A DNA stretch of 64,000 nucleotides from Nostoc favosum CHAB5714. Lineage in GTDB: Bacteria; Cyanobacteriota; Cyanobacteriia; Cyanobacteriales; Nostocaceae. The stretch lies in the NCBI RefSeq assembly GCF_020829495.1, contig NZ_JAIVFQ010000031.1:1-64000 (forward strand). Direction: 5' to 3'. The notes under the pieces are model-generated. The model was not told the origin of the DNA, made no database searches, and saw only the letters and a program-made list of their open reading frames with translations. Made by a program: the position numbers and the translations under genes. Positions 26,045 to 36,187 of the stretch are shown piece by piece (positions within the stretch are counted from its first letter, which is position 1; every line of letters begins with the position of its first letter).

Positions 26045-26422
26045 CTATGATTTTACAGACGGAATTTGCGCGAAAATCGCAGACTGCAAAAGTTCGGGAA
26101 GCTGTTCCCAAACTAAAACCCCTTTACGGCTCTTGATATACAGTTGCATAAATTCTAGTAACGCTGCTGGGCTTTCTTCTGGGGGAAGATTGACAAACAG
26201 ATAGGTGGGTTTCTCGTGGCTTGATACAGATACAACGCAGCCTTGACTGCAAGCCCACAAACATCCAACGGGTTTAATTTCAAATTCGCCAGGTTGGAAT
26301 TTTGTGCCGCATAAAGTATTTAGTTTGTCAAGTAAAATATTGCCATCGAAAGGCTGATTTTCTAGTCGTTCTTCAGATGAATGGTGGCAGGATTTGCAGA
26401 CAAATAGGGTGTGTTTTGGCAT
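26045..26422 (-). CDS. DUF1636 metal-binding protein
   Basis: 125 residues. The N-terminal FVCKSCHHS and central VGCLWACSQGCVV (residues about 53-65) give five cysteines spaced as in thioredoxin-like [2Fe-2S] ferredoxins; DUF1636 is assigned to this fold. It starts 4 bases after the stop of the second binding lipoprotein, as the last gene of the iron-uptake operon. A role in handling iron or another metal is inferred from this position. A 5' fragment of the same gene lies at 27427-27477. Confidence 0.82.
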   Translation of the reverse strand: MPKHTLFVCKSCHHSSEERLENQPFDGNILLDKLNTLCGTKFQPGEFEIKPVGCLWACSQGCVVSVSSHEKPTYLFVNLPPEESPAALLEFMQLYIKSRKGVLVWEQLPELLQSAIFAQIPSVKS

Positions 26423-26426
26423 AGGT

Positions 26427-27428
26427 TCAGGGTGTGTTGACTAGGTATTTATAAAGGTCATCAATTACTGCATCAGCCGCAAGCAAATTTGACTCCCTCC
26501 AGATTGATAATTTTACTAAATAAACATGATTTTGTTGAACGGCTTTAAGCGTTTTCCATAGTGGCTTTTGTTTGAGTTCTTTCAAGGATTTTTCATCGTC
26601 ATCTCCATAAATTCCTATAAATATAACATCACCGTCTATCTGCGATAGTTCTTCTTCAGGAATAAAAAGGTATCCCTTAGGAGTAAAAACATCTTGTGAT
26701 TTTGTGCGTTGCAATCCAACATCATTCAGTATTGAGCCAGCAAATATATTTTTCAGTTCACTAATAAATATAGAGCTATTACTAGTTTGAAGATAGACAT
26801 AAGAAAATTTTTTATTTTGATAGCGATTCTCCTTCGGAGAGGCTGCGCCAACGCCCAGCGCAATTTTAAGTTCTTGAATTCGCTGATAATAACGATTCCA
26901 TGCCTGCTGATAAGCATCTTCTCTACCTAAAACTTTAGCGACAAAGCTAAAATGTTCCTTCCATTGACGGGGGCCTTCCCAGCCAGTTTGTACAGTTGGG
27001 GCAATTTTTGATAGTAGAGGATAAATACTTTTATCGTCACTCAAATTTATAATCAAATCAGGTTTGAGTTGCAATATTTTCTCTAGATTGGGTTGAGTGA
27101 CATCTCCCACCGATTCGATCCCATCTATCTTGCTTTCAAGATGTTTAGGAAACTCACTTTCCTGATATCCAGTTGTACTTCCAATGGGTTTAACACCAAG
27201 ACTAAGTAAGTTGCCCAAGGTAGCTGGATGTAAGGTGATAATCCGTTGAGGATTTTGAGGAACACAAGTTTCTCCCATTAGATGTGGAATTATCCGACAG
27301 TCAGTAGTGTGAGATAATTCATCTAAATTACTTATATTTTTAGCTAACTTTTGATTGCAAGCAGAAAACAAAAAAGTTGTTAGAATAGCAAGTATATATA
27401 TTATTATTGCACGACTTACTTTCTTCAT
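26427..27428 (-). CDS. Iron-siderophore ABC transporter substrate-binding lipoprotein (2)
   Basis: 333 residues. Signal peptide with lipobox LFSAC (Cys at about 24), then the FecB/BtuF fold: PQRIITLHPATLGNLLSLGVKPIG, QPNLEKILQLKPDLIINLSDD, PTVQTGWEGPRQWKEHFSFVAKVLG. It should bind ferric siderophore outside the cytoplasmic membrane and deliver it to a permease; neither permease nor ATPase genes are here. A repeat scrap (AGGCTGCGCCAACGCC) encodes part of the GVGAASPKEN loop. Close paralogue of the gene just upstream. Confidence 0.88.
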   Translation of the reverse strand: MKKVSRAIIIYILAILTTFLFSACNQKLAKNISNLDELSHTTDCRIIPHLMGETCVPQNPQRIITLHPATLGNLLSLGVKPIGSTTGYQESEFPKHLESKIDGIESVGDVTQPNLEKILQLKPDLIINLSDDKSIYPLLSKIAPTVQTGWEGPRQWKEHFSFVAKVLGREDAYQQAWNRYYQRIQELKIALGVGAASPKENRYQNKKFSYVYLQTSNSSIFISELKNIFAGSILNDVGLQRTKSQDVFTPKGYLFIPEEELSQIDGDVIFIGIYGDDDEKSLKELKQKPLWKTLKAVQQNHVYLVKLSIWRESNLLAADAVIDDLYKYLVNTP

Positions 27429-27477
27429 CAGAGAAATAGTAGCAGGATTTACAGACGAATAAGGTGTGTTTGGGCAT
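27427..27477 (-). pseudogene. 5' fragment of a second DUF1636 gene
   Basis: ATG at 27477 begins MPKHTLFVCKSC, identical to the start of the complete DUF1636 gene at 26422, and sits 5 bases after the upstream lipoprotein's stop, exactly as the complete gene sits 4 bases after its lipoprotein. After about 16 codons homology stops at the start of the second lipoprotein gene. This is the scar of a tandem duplication of a lipoprotein-DUF1636 pair. Confidence 0.82.
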
Positions 27478-27482
27478 TTGAG

Positions 27483-28442
27483 TTAGTGAGCGGTGACGAG
27501 GTATTTGAAAAGGTCATCAATTACTGCATCAGTCCCAAGCATATTTGTTGCAGCCCATGCCATAAAATCAACATAATAAACATGATTGTCTTGAACAGCT
27601 TTAAGGGTTTTCCAAAGTGCCTCTTGTTGTTTTTTTGCCAGAAATTCATTGCCACTTCTCGAAAAAGTTGTCACAAATAAAATATCGCCATCTGCTTTTT
27701 CTAGTTCCTCTAGAGAAATAGGAAAAGCTCCATAGGTTGAATCGATATTTTGTGCGGCTGGACGCTGCAAAAGCGCAGCACTGATAATGGAGCCAGGAAA
27801 TGAGTTTTTGGAATCAATGTATATCTGCTCACGCCCAAGAGTTATAAAGGATATTTTTTTGCCTTGATAGCGAGTTCCTAATGCTAGTTTTAGTTGTTCT
27901 ATTCGCTGATAGTAGCGTTTCCAAAGTGCTTTTTCAACCTCTTGCTTTCCCAGTGATTCAGCTACAAAACTCAGATGTCTTTGCCACTTTATGTAATCAA
28001 TTTCACCTAATACTGTTGGGGCAATTTTAGATAGTAAAGGATAAATTGGCTTGAACCAATCTACACCAATAATTAAATCTGGTTTGAGTAGTAATGTTGC
28101 TTCTAAATTTGGTTGTGAAAGTCCAAGTAGTTTTATTCCCTCCGTTTCACCATTAATCGATGTCAGAGAGTTTCCCTCTACATAAACTTCGTTAGTTGTG
28201 CCGATGGGTTTAACCCCAAGTGCTAGAACATTGCCTAGAGTACATGAAGATAAGGTAACAACACGCTGGGGGTTAATGGGGATACAGGTTTCCCCCATTG
28301 TGTGTTTAACCATGCGACATTCTGCGGCTGTTTGTTGAGGTGAAAAGGATATATTTTGAGATGTGTGAGGATTGCAAGCTGTAACTAGAATAAACCCTAA
28401 GAAACTCAATATGAGCCAGCAGAAAAAATGTTGCATGATCAT
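27483..28442 (-). CDS. Iron-siderophore ABC transporter substrate-binding lipoprotein (1)
   Basis: 319 residues. Lipobox LVTAC (Cys about 23), then PQRVVTLSSCTLGNVLALGVKPIG, QPNLEATLLLKPDLIIGVDW and a GALWKRYYQRIEQLKLALG-like segment shared with the paralogue downstream. Starts 8 bases after the TonB receptor stop codon, so is in the same operon. Periplasmic ferric-siderophore binding is inferred from family and context. Confidence 0.88.
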   Translation of the reverse strand: MIMQHFFCWLILSFLGFILVTACNPHTSQNISFSPQQTAAECRMVKHTMGETCIPINPQRVVTLSSCTLGNVLALGVKPIGTTNEVYVEGNSLTSINGETEGIKLLGLSQPNLEATLLLKPDLIIGVDWFKPIYPLLSKIAPTVLGEIDYIKWQRHLSFVAESLGKQEVEKALWKRYYQRIEQLKLALGTRYQGKKISFITLGREQIYIDSKNSFPGSIISAALLQRPAAQNIDSTYGAFPISLEELEKADGDILFVTTFSRSGNEFLAKKQQEALWKTLKAVQDNHVYYVDFMAWAATNMLGTDAVIDDLFKYLVTAH

Positions 28443-28450
28443 CTCGATTA

Positions 28451-31099
28451 CTAAAACTGAAAGGAAACAGTTCCTTGAACTGTAAAAGGTTGTCCATAGT
28501 CAACACGACCACCAAAATACCCCAACTCAAAATACTCTACGTCAAATAAGTTTTTGAAGTTGAGTCCGATTCTAAATCTATCTCTGTTGTAGAAAATAGA
28601 TGCATCAGTCCGAAGATAACTTGGAATATCGTAAGTATTTGGTAAATCTCCAGCGCGATCGCCCACAAAAAACAAACCTAAACCAAATCCTAAACCTTGT
28701 AAATCACCTTTTTGAATTTCGTAGGTTGTCCATACGTTGAAAGCATGGTCTGCGGCATTTTGCAAACGACTTCCAACTTCAAAAGTAGTATCCTTTGTAA
28801 TACGGGCATCCGTATAAGCATAGCCTGCAATAATATTCCATCCTGGTAAAATTTCGCCCGACAAACTCAGTTCAATCCCTCGGCTGTTCTGCTCACCTGT
28901 TTGGATTTGAAAGTCGTCATCGTTGGGATCTGTTACCAAAACATTGGTACGGGTCAAATCATACAAAGCAAGCGTTGCCGAAAGTCGGCTGTTTAAATCT
29001 GCCTTTACTCCAACCTCAAACTGCCTACCCCGTTCTGGTTCAAAAAGTGTATCCAAATTACTGCCAAAAAGAAATGTGCCTCTTGCTGGCGTAAATGAAC
29101 TGATGTAGCTGGCATAGAGTGAAATAGCGGGGATGGGTTGATAAACAATGCCAATTCGAGGACTTAAGGCGCTATCTGATTGGCTACTTTCTGTATTCGC
29201 AATAAAATCTTCAGAAACTTGCTTAAACCCATCAAATCGTGCGCCTAGAAGTACCTTCAGGCTTTCTGTAAGGGCGACTTGATCTTGAAGATAAATGCCA
29301 AAGGAGTCTGTTGTTGCTTCATTACTGGCTTCAAAGGGAAATAAACCACTACCACCATTGGGTTGACCGTAAACAGGATTGAATATATCAATGGAAGCAG
29401 CATCACCATCCCCCGCAGTTCTTGGTACTGCACTTATCGACCGATTCAAATCAACCCCAAATAGAAGCTGATGCCCAATTGAACCTGTAGAAAATTTGCC
29501 TACAACATTTGTTGTTAGATTATAGCTAGTAAACCTATTGTCATAGATTGATAAAGAACGATTTATCGTTCGGTTATCTGCATCCAAACCATCAAGTCTC
29601 GTTTCTATGGAATACAAACTACGATAACCATACCGAAACGCATTGGTTAAAGACCAATTGTCGTTAAATTTATGTTCTAGTTGATACCCAGCCCTGACCG
29701 TTGTTCCATCTACGTTATCGGTCGGTTCAGTCAAGTTACGATTACGGGGGAGTTTACCGTTAGGGTTCGCAAATATCGTGCCCACAGTCGGCAGACCAAA
29801 TGATTTGCCAGAGTCTCTAGTTCCAATGTAGTCTGCGCTCAAAGTTAGGTTAGTTTTCTTGCCGATCGCCAAACTAACGACAGGGGATAGGCTCAAACTT
29901 TCACTATTGTAGAAATCGATAAAACTACCTGAATTTCTATAGACGGCATTAAAACGATACAGTGCAGTTTTTGAGTCATTTAATGGCCCAGAGAAATCAA
30001 CCGCGCCTCGGTAGAAACTGTAGCTGCCAATGGTGGCATCAACGGCGTAGAAAGGTTCGCTCAAGGGACGTTTAGTGACGATGTTGATGCTTCCCCCCGG
30101 ACTGCCCAAGCCAAATAGCACGGATGCGGGACCTTTGAGGACTTCGATTCGCTCTACATTGGCAAGCTCAACCGAATCTCCAACGCCAGGATCGGGTAAT
30201 CCATCTCTGAGCAAGCTATTATCCGCTACAGCGAATCCGCGAATTTTATAGTAAACGGTTGGACCAGCCGTAAATTCTGCTGTGACACCTGCAACATTTC
30301 TGAGCGCATCATCTAAGCGGTTAACCTGCTGGTCGCGCAACACTTGTTGTGGTACAACCTGAATCGATTGAGGAATATCGCGCAAAGGTGTATCGGTTCT
30401 TGTCCCAGTTGAGGAGTTGGGTACGCGATACCCATCTTGCTCTCCGGTCACCACCAACTCAATCGGCTCATCCTGCTGTGCTGCTGGCTCCTCTTGTGGT
30501 GTCTCAGTTGTTGGCTTTTCTGGTGGTGGCTGCATCGCAGTTGCAGCAGAATTTATCCCAAAAACCAGCCCTGCATTATCATCAAATAACTCAACTGTGG
30601 GCAAAGCCTTCTCACCTACCACCGTCACCCGCACAGTATTTGCATCAACATTCGTAACCGTTATTTCAGCAATTTCCGAAAGCGGTTTCTCTGAACGGAA
30701 GGTGAAACCATCACCATTGGGCAAACGCAACTGAGCGTTGGGAATATCAGCAATAAAATTATTACTTGTGCTGCGGTTGATAACTTGTAGTTGTGCTCCA
30801 ACAGTTGTCTCTAAAATTACCTCCACACCTTTGTTGGTGGGAGTTGCCTTCACTCCAGTGATTTGGATGACTCGGGTAGTGGTTGGTTGTTGAGCAAACA
30901 AATCTGCTACACGAGTTGAAACTTTTTCTAAATCTCTCACCCGACGGATGGAAGGTCTCTCATCTTCTATTTGCACAGAAGCTAAAGTAGTTTCTGTGTC
31001 CTCTTTTGCCGGTACGGGAGATTTCGCCCACACCACTTGCATATCTAGAACACAAAATACACTCGTTAAAAAAAGCGATGTCTGCCACAAATTCAACAC
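28451..31099 (-). CDS. TonB-dependent ferric siderophore receptor with N-terminal AMIN domain
   Basis: 882 residues. Signal peptide (1-25, ending VVWAKS), AMIN domain (about 76-185, VIQITGVKATPTNKGVEVIL), Pro/Glu linker, TonB box-like IELVVTGEQ, then the plug (TPLRDIPQSIQVVPQQVL; RIEVLKGPASVLFGLGSPGG) and a 22-strand barrel ending in Phe (VQGTVSFQF). Outer-membrane, energy-dependent siderophore import. The AMIN fusion is typical of cyanobacterial receptors. First structural gene of the operon; an AraC regulator lies just upstream and a pair of direct repeats stands in the gap. Confidence 0.95.
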   Translation of the reverse strand: MLNLWQTSLFLTSVFCVLDMQVVWAKSPVPAKEDTETTLASVQIEDERPSIRRVRDLEKVSTRVADLFAQQPTTTRVIQITGVKATPTNKGVEVILETTVGAQLQVINRSTSNNFIADIPNAQLRLPNGDGFTFRSEKPLSEIAEITVTNVDANTVRVTVVGEKALPTVELFDDNAGLVFGINSAATAMQPPPEKPTTETPQEEPAAQQDEPIELVVTGEQDGYRVPNSSTGTRTDTPLRDIPQSIQVVPQQVLRDQQVNRLDDALRNVAGVTAEFTAGPTVYYKIRGFAVADNSLLRDGLPDPGVGDSVELANVERIEVLKGPASVLFGLGSPGGSINIVTKRPLSEPFYAVDATIGSYSFYRGAVDFSGPLNDSKTALYRFNAVYRNSGSFIDFYNSESLSLSPVVSLAIGKKTNLTLSADYIGTRDSGKSFGLPTVGTIFANPNGKLPRNRNLTEPTDNVDGTTVRAGYQLEHKFNDNWSLTNAFRYGYRSLYSIETRLDGLDADNRTINRSLSIYDNRFTSYNLTTNVVGKFSTGSIGHQLLFGVDLNRSISAVPRTAGDGDAASIDIFNPVYGQPNGGSGLFPFEASNEATTDSFGIYLQDQVALTESLKVLLGARFDGFKQVSEDFIANTESSQSDSALSPRIGIVYQPIPAISLYASYISSFTPARGTFLFGSNLDTLFEPERGRQFEVGVKADLNSRLSATLALYDLTRTNVLVTDPNDDDFQIQTGEQNSRGIELSLSGEILPGWNIIAGYAYTDARITKDTTFEVGSRLQNAADHAFNVWTTYEIQKGDLQGLGFGLGLFFVGDRAGDLPNTYDIPSYLRTDASIFYNRDRFRIGLNFKNLFDVEYFELGYFGGRVDYGQPFTVQGTVSFQF

Positions 31100-31168
31100 T
31101 GCTCACACCAAACTTGATAGGAATTCTCAAAAACATTACTTGAATTTCTAGTGTGATGTGAAGGCTTT

Positions 31169-31214
31169 TTTATCGCTAGAGGGATTTTTTTCTATCGCTA
31201 GACGGATTTTTTCT
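31169..31214. promoter_or_regulatory. Tandem 23-bp direct repeat upstream of the TonB receptor, likely regulator site
   Basis: TATCGCTAGAGGGATTTTTT (from 31171) and TATCGCTAGACGGATTTTTT (from 31194), spaced 23 bases, about two helical turns. The second includes the stop codon of the AraC gene. Siderophore-sensing AraC regulators usually bind paired direct repeats upstream of the receptor gene, so these are the natural operator candidates; no experimental support in the sequence itself. Confidence 0.6.
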
Positions 31215-32196
31215 GTTGCATTTGATATTGCTTTGGACAAAGACCAAATTTTTTCCTATAGGCTGCGGTGAAATAACTGTGACTGACAAATCCCACGATG
31301 TTAGCAATTTCTGACACTTTCAAATCTCCATAATCTAGGAGTTGACGTGCTTGTTCCAAGCGATAATGATGTAAATAATTAAAAGCTGTTGTGCCAAATA
31401 CCTGACGAAATCCCTGTTTGAGAAGATAATCGTTTAAACCCACTGCCCTTGATAATTCCATAAACGAAGGCGGATTACTCAATCGTTTCAGTAGAATATC
31501 TCTGGCATGGTAAACTCTTTCCACTACATCAGGCTTCAAAGTGTGAAGTTGGTTATTACCGTCATTGATTTCTATCTCCTGTGCAACCAACATTCCCATC
31601 AACTCTAAAGCTTTGCCTTCCAAATACAGCCGCTTGGCAATTCCCTGATAAGGACACTTTAAAATTTGCCGTGCAACAGTGTGCATAGCAGGTGTTGCAG
31701 TTCCACAACGGCAGTAATATGTTTGATGAGATTGCCGAATCCACGGTTGCAAGGCTTGGGGTAATTGTCCTTGTTGATTAGCAGCAAAAGAATATAGTGA
31801 TTCCGCCTGCATCAGGATATTCACTTCCAGAAAGGAGTTTTTATCTGAACAATAACTCGTTTGCTTGGGATCTAGTCCACTTCCCACGAAACTGTACTCG
31901 CCTCCAGCAACAGTTCTGTATTTATCATGATGTTCTCCAGAAAAATGAAAGTGATACTCTAACCAATCATGTTCTTGTTCTGGCTGTAAAATAATCATGC
32001 GATCGCGCATTTGCAAATTGCCAATTATCAACTCCAACCTTTGGCGCAACTCAATTCTCCGCCAGTAACCTTGTCCCAGTCGTCGCGGATATTTGTACAC
32101 CACATCCATCACATCATCTGGATCTGGGTGTTGGGAACGTTCCACCGTCTCCTCAAATAGTTCATCAAAGCCTTGCTGGGAAAGGGTGATTGTCAT
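31198..32196 (-). CDS. AraC-family transcriptional regulator (PchR-like)
   Basis: 332 residues. The C-terminal ~100 residues hold the two helix-turn-helix motifs (FMELSRAVGLNDYLLKQGFR and VSEIANIVGFVSHSYFTAAYRKKFG, the last being the AraC signature). The N-terminal 200 residues are a ligand-binding domain of the PchR type, including RLELIIGNLQMRD. Same strand as, and 98 bases upstream of, the TonB receptor. Expected to activate receptor expression when the ferric siderophore is present, with Fur control also possible. Confidence 0.9.
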   Translation of the reverse strand: MTITLSQQGFDELFEETVERSQHPDPDDVMDVVYKYPRRLGQGYWRRIELRQRLELIIGNLQMRDRMIILQPEQEHDWLEYHFHFSGEHHDKYRTVAGGEYSFVGSGLDPKQTSYCSDKNSFLEVNILMQAESLYSFAANQQGQLPQALQPWIRQSHQTYYCRCGTATPAMHTVARQILKCPYQGIAKRLYLEGKALELMGMLVAQEIEINDGNNQLHTLKPDVVERVYHARDILLKRLSNPPSFMELSRAVGLNDYLLKQGFRQVFGTTAFNYLHHYRLEQARQLLDYGDLKVSEIANIVGFVSHSYFTAAYRKKFGLCPKQYQMQQKKSV

Positions 32197-32329
32197 AGCG
32201 ATCGCTTGAGATCAAAACTTTTACTCTTAATAAGAAATTATCTCATTAAAATTGGAAATTTGATTTTGGGGTTCCTGCTTCGGGTTGCCGTAGGCATCGC
32301 TTCTGTAGTTTACGAGCCAAAAATCATAC

Positions 32330-32969
32330 CGGAATTTCCATAGTCAATTAATTTAACTTATTTGGTTTCGGGATTAATTAGAATATTGGCGGGTTTAATA
32401 TCTTTATGAATAATGCGCGAACGATAAAGTACATCTAAGGTATTGCATAGTGCGATCGCAATTCGTAAAAACTCCATCAGAGATTCTATGCTTCCCCCCA
32501 CTCCCAATACCGTTCGGATAAGCAGGGGAGGCTCTTGAGGCTCTTGAGGCTCTTGAGGAAAGAAGGTTATTGTTCAGCAATTCTTCTCTCAAGAACAGCT
32601 TCTCTTCTCCCCCTGCTCAAGAACAGCCTGCCTCAACCAAAAAATTCCTTAACCGAACGGTATTGCCCCCACTCCCCACTCCTTCAGAGAAATTCCCCCA
32701 AAGTCTTCCATCACCAGCGCATAACCATTCTGATAAGCTTGGAGGCTATAAGTTTGGACAATCAGAGGTGAGTTGAGATTTTTGGCAATGGTGTACTGAT
32801 TCCGAAACGACAAGAGTTCGCTGAAACTGGGATAAGGATTTTTCAGCACTTTAATCACTACTCTTAATAAGTCAGTCTCTCGATACCCTCGATAAACTAG
32901 CGTTCTCGAACCATTGTAGAGTTCTTCGTTTACTTGATATCCGGGAATACTGACAAGAGTATTGAACAT
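32330..32969 (-). pseudogene. Serine/threonine protein kinase N-terminal fragment, split by a MITE
   Basis: Start MFNTLVSIPGYQVNEELYNG, then VIKVLKNPYPSFSELLSF (kinase lysine), VMEDFGGISLKEWGVG. A 161-bp element with its target duplication interrupts it. The frame resumes SIESLMEFLRIAIALCNTLD, RIIHKDIKPANILINPETK and stops at TAA (32360-32358), followed by KLIDYG and loss of similarity. In large cyanobacterial hybrid kinases this domain begins a protein of well over 1000 residues, so nearly all of it is gone. Non-functional. Confidence 0.85.
32505..32665 (+). mobile_element. 161-bp MITE with CAATACCGTTCGG ends, copy 1 (inside the kinase pseudogene)
   Basis: Perfect 13-bp inverted ends CAATACCGTTCGG / CCGAACGGTATTG. 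CCCCCACTCC is duplicated on both sides (32495-32504 and 32666-32675). Inside are three GGCTCTTGA units. Excising the element and one duplicate restores the kinase frame exactly. The copy at 53188-53348 reads the same over its full length in the opposite orientation. Confidence 0.92.
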
Positions 32970-33119
32970 ACTGCTTAATTTTGGTAATTACTGATTTATT
33001 GTTCCCAAACCAGTAATCTTTATCAGTCAAGCAAAATGTTTTTTAGAAGTCTTGCCATGCAGCCATTTCATCTAAATACAGGGGAATTACAAAACAAGCT
33101 ATTAGTCAGTATTTCAGGC

Positions 33120-33210
33120 GATACCCCTAGCTACCTAAAAGCAGTAAGCGCCGTGCATCGGGTGTATTTGGCTCAATTGGAGAATATTCATCAATTACCT
33201 TATGCAACAC
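33120..33210 (+). pseudogene. Fragment of an Rpn/DUF2887-type nuclease gene
   Basis: The + strand translation AVHRVYLAQLENIHQLPYAT matches the segment QVHRVYLDELGDIRQLPLWL in the gene at 24.9-25.9 kb. Only about 25 codons are recognisable; the ends merge into unrelated sequence and the tail of the aspartoacylase gene on the other strand. The longer open frame (33036-33281) around it is not a real gene. Confidence 0.6.
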
Positions 33211-34110
33211 CTAAACTATCTCTTGTTGTTTTTGACTTAGATGCATTGCAATTCCTTTCTCGTAGTAAGCTGCTTCATTAATAAAAATAGGATAAACAGT
33301 AGACTCTCCTTCATAGAAAATGTCTTTTCCTTCAAAAGTCAGAAACATTGGATCGCCTGGATTCAAAGGTTCATAATCTCTAAACTGAAGGTGGGGGTGA
33401 ATCATGGCTTTAATCTCCCCGCGTTGGCGCAGCCCGCCGTAGGCATCGCTTCTTGGATAATCGATCGTCTCAATGTATTGATAGAATGTAAGCGTACTGT
33501 TTATCTGCGGAATATTACCTTGGTTGCAATTTTCAAAATAGTCTAAAATTCCATAGATAAGCTGCTCTGTTTGCTGAAATAATTCGGCGTTTAAAATATT
33601 CTGAGCCACAGCACCAACTTCTATAACGAAACCCAATTCGCACAGAGAACGGAGAAATCCACCATCTCTAGATTGTTGATTAACAAAAATCTTTACCATC
33701 GGATTTGTAGAACTCAAATAAGCGCCTAACCGGAGTAAAAAAGGATGCATGTCACAAAAAATCAGACTTAACCCCATGTTGGCAGTTGTGCTGTGCAAAT
33801 CAACAATTACATCTACAAAGGGCTGATTTTGCGGTTGCAATATGTGTTGGATTGCTTTTGCCCGTGTATCTTCATAACTTGAGAGTTGAGGATTTTGTAA
33901 GCCTTGATTAGTGAAGCAACGATTTAAATCTTTGTCAATGTATCGTTTGCCTTCTTCAATAGCTTTGAGATTACCAAGTAATGCCAGAGTTTCAAAACTT
34001 GCTCTGTTGATTAAATTTGGATACTGCTGAAACTTTTTGACTAGATGTATTCCTGTTAACTCATTACCGTGGTTTCCTCCAACGATCGCAACTCGTTTAA
34101 TCTGACTCAT
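33211..34110 (-). CDS. Aspartoacylase (AspA/AstE family zinc hydrolase)
   Basis: 299 residues. Zinc site: [10 protein letters not shown] (11-20, His and Glu ligands) and [11 protein letters not shown] (about 113-123); [11 protein letters not shown] carries the catalytic Glu. DKDLNRCF gives substrate-binding Arg. The family deacylates N-acyl-aspartate. In the C-terminal part, [10 protein letters not shown] (33421-33450) is encoded by a dispersed repeat (GTTGGCGCAGCCCGCCGTAG, GGCATCGCTTC) and looks like an in-frame insertion between YPR and [17 protein letters not shown]. Confidence 0.88.
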   Translation of the reverse strand: MSQIKRVAIVGGNHGNELTGIHLVKKFQQYPNLINRASFETLALLGNLKAIEEGKRYIDKDLNRCFTNQGLQNPQLSSYEDTRAKAIQHILQPQNQPFVDVIVDLHSTTANMGLSLIFCDMHPFLLRLGAYLSSTNPMVKIFVNQQSRDGGFLRSLCELGFVIEVGAVAQNILNAELFQQTEQLIYGILDYFENCNQGNIPQINSTLTFYQYIETIDYPRSDAYGGLRQRGEIKAMIHPHLQFRDYEPLNPGDPMFLTFEGKDIFYEGESTVYPIFINEAAYYEKGIAMHLSQKQQEIV

Positions 34111-34289
34111 AACAACCTCATCTTTAAAAAACTACCCTACGGTTATTGAGAATGGTGCAAGATACAAGATAGAAGTATACCTGCTGCTGACTAAATCTTG
34201 TAAAAGGCTGACGCGATGTCTACGACGGGCTATTCGGCGTCGCTCCATGTTCGAGCCAAAATATGATAACTGTTAAGCTGTTGGTTTGA

Positions 34290-35477
<1,188 letters not shown>

Positions 35478-35548
35478 TGCCTGCGGCGGTAAACAACGCA
35501 GTCAGTTTAATCTCTGCTAGTGTACAAGTACTATTGGAAAGATATTTC

Positions 35549-36136
35549 ATGAATGTTGTGACACCTAAGCGATTTACGATCGCTGAATACCATCAATTGA
35601 TTGAACTCGGATTTTTGACAGAGGCTAATCATATTGAATTAATTCGAGGGGAACTGATTCAAATGACAGCAAAGGGAACGCCTCATACAGTTTGTAGTTC
35701 TATCCTGTGCCGTCAATTGGATCGGCTTCTAGGTGATCAAGCAGTCATCCGTGGACAAGATCCTATCACCCTTCCTAATCAGAGTGAGCCTGAGCCGGAT
35801 GTTGTCATTGCACGAGGAAGAGATGAAGATTATCTTGCTCATCATCCCTATCCCGAAGATATTTTATTAGTAATTGAAATTTCGGATAAAACCATAGATT
35901 ACGATCAAACAACCAAGTTGTCTTTGTATGCAGAAGCCGGAATTTCTCATTACTGGATTGTGAATTTGCCAGATAGTCAACTTGAGCGCCACAGCCAGCC
36001 ATATCAAAATGCTCAAAGAAAGTTTAGCTATCTCAGCAAGGAGATTTCTTTATCGAATCAGTCAGTGGTCATTCCTGGATTTAAAGATGCATTATTGGAT
36101 TTGAGTCGGTTGTTTCCAGAGAGTGCGTTAGCGTAG
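35549..36136 (+). CDS. Uma2 family (DUF820) restriction-endonuclease-fold protein
   Basis: 195 residues from ATG 35549, preferred over the upstream ATG at 35474 because Uma2 homology begins at FTIAEYHQLIELGFL and GGAAAG lies upstream. Motifs: EANHIELIRGELIQM, EPEPDVVIARG, ILLVIEISDKTIDYD, LYAEAGISHYWIVNLPD. The final LA and TAG stop come from a GCGTAGCTCGC-type dispersed repeat, the same way the 18.4-kb gene ends, so the native C-terminus may have been different. Confidence 0.87.
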   Translation: MNVVTPKRFTIAEYHQLIELGFLTEANHIELIRGELIQMTAKGTPHTVCSSILCRQLDRLLGDQAVIRGQDPITLPNQSEPEPDVVIARGRDEDYLAHHPYPEDILLVIEISDKTIDYDQTTKLSLYAEAGISHYWIVNLPDSQLERHSQPYQNAQRKFSYLSKEISLSNQSVVIPGFKDALLDLSRLFPESALA

Positions 36137-36187
36137 CTCGCAGCAGGCATCGCCCCCGTGGTCGGATACGATTGAACTTGGTTAGCC

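Noticed and set aside
32535-32776. Pair of ORFs also found, identical, at 52897-53318 (MRLLRLLRKEGYC..)
   Set aside because: Identical because both are translations of the same 161-bp MITE, not because they are a duplicated gene.
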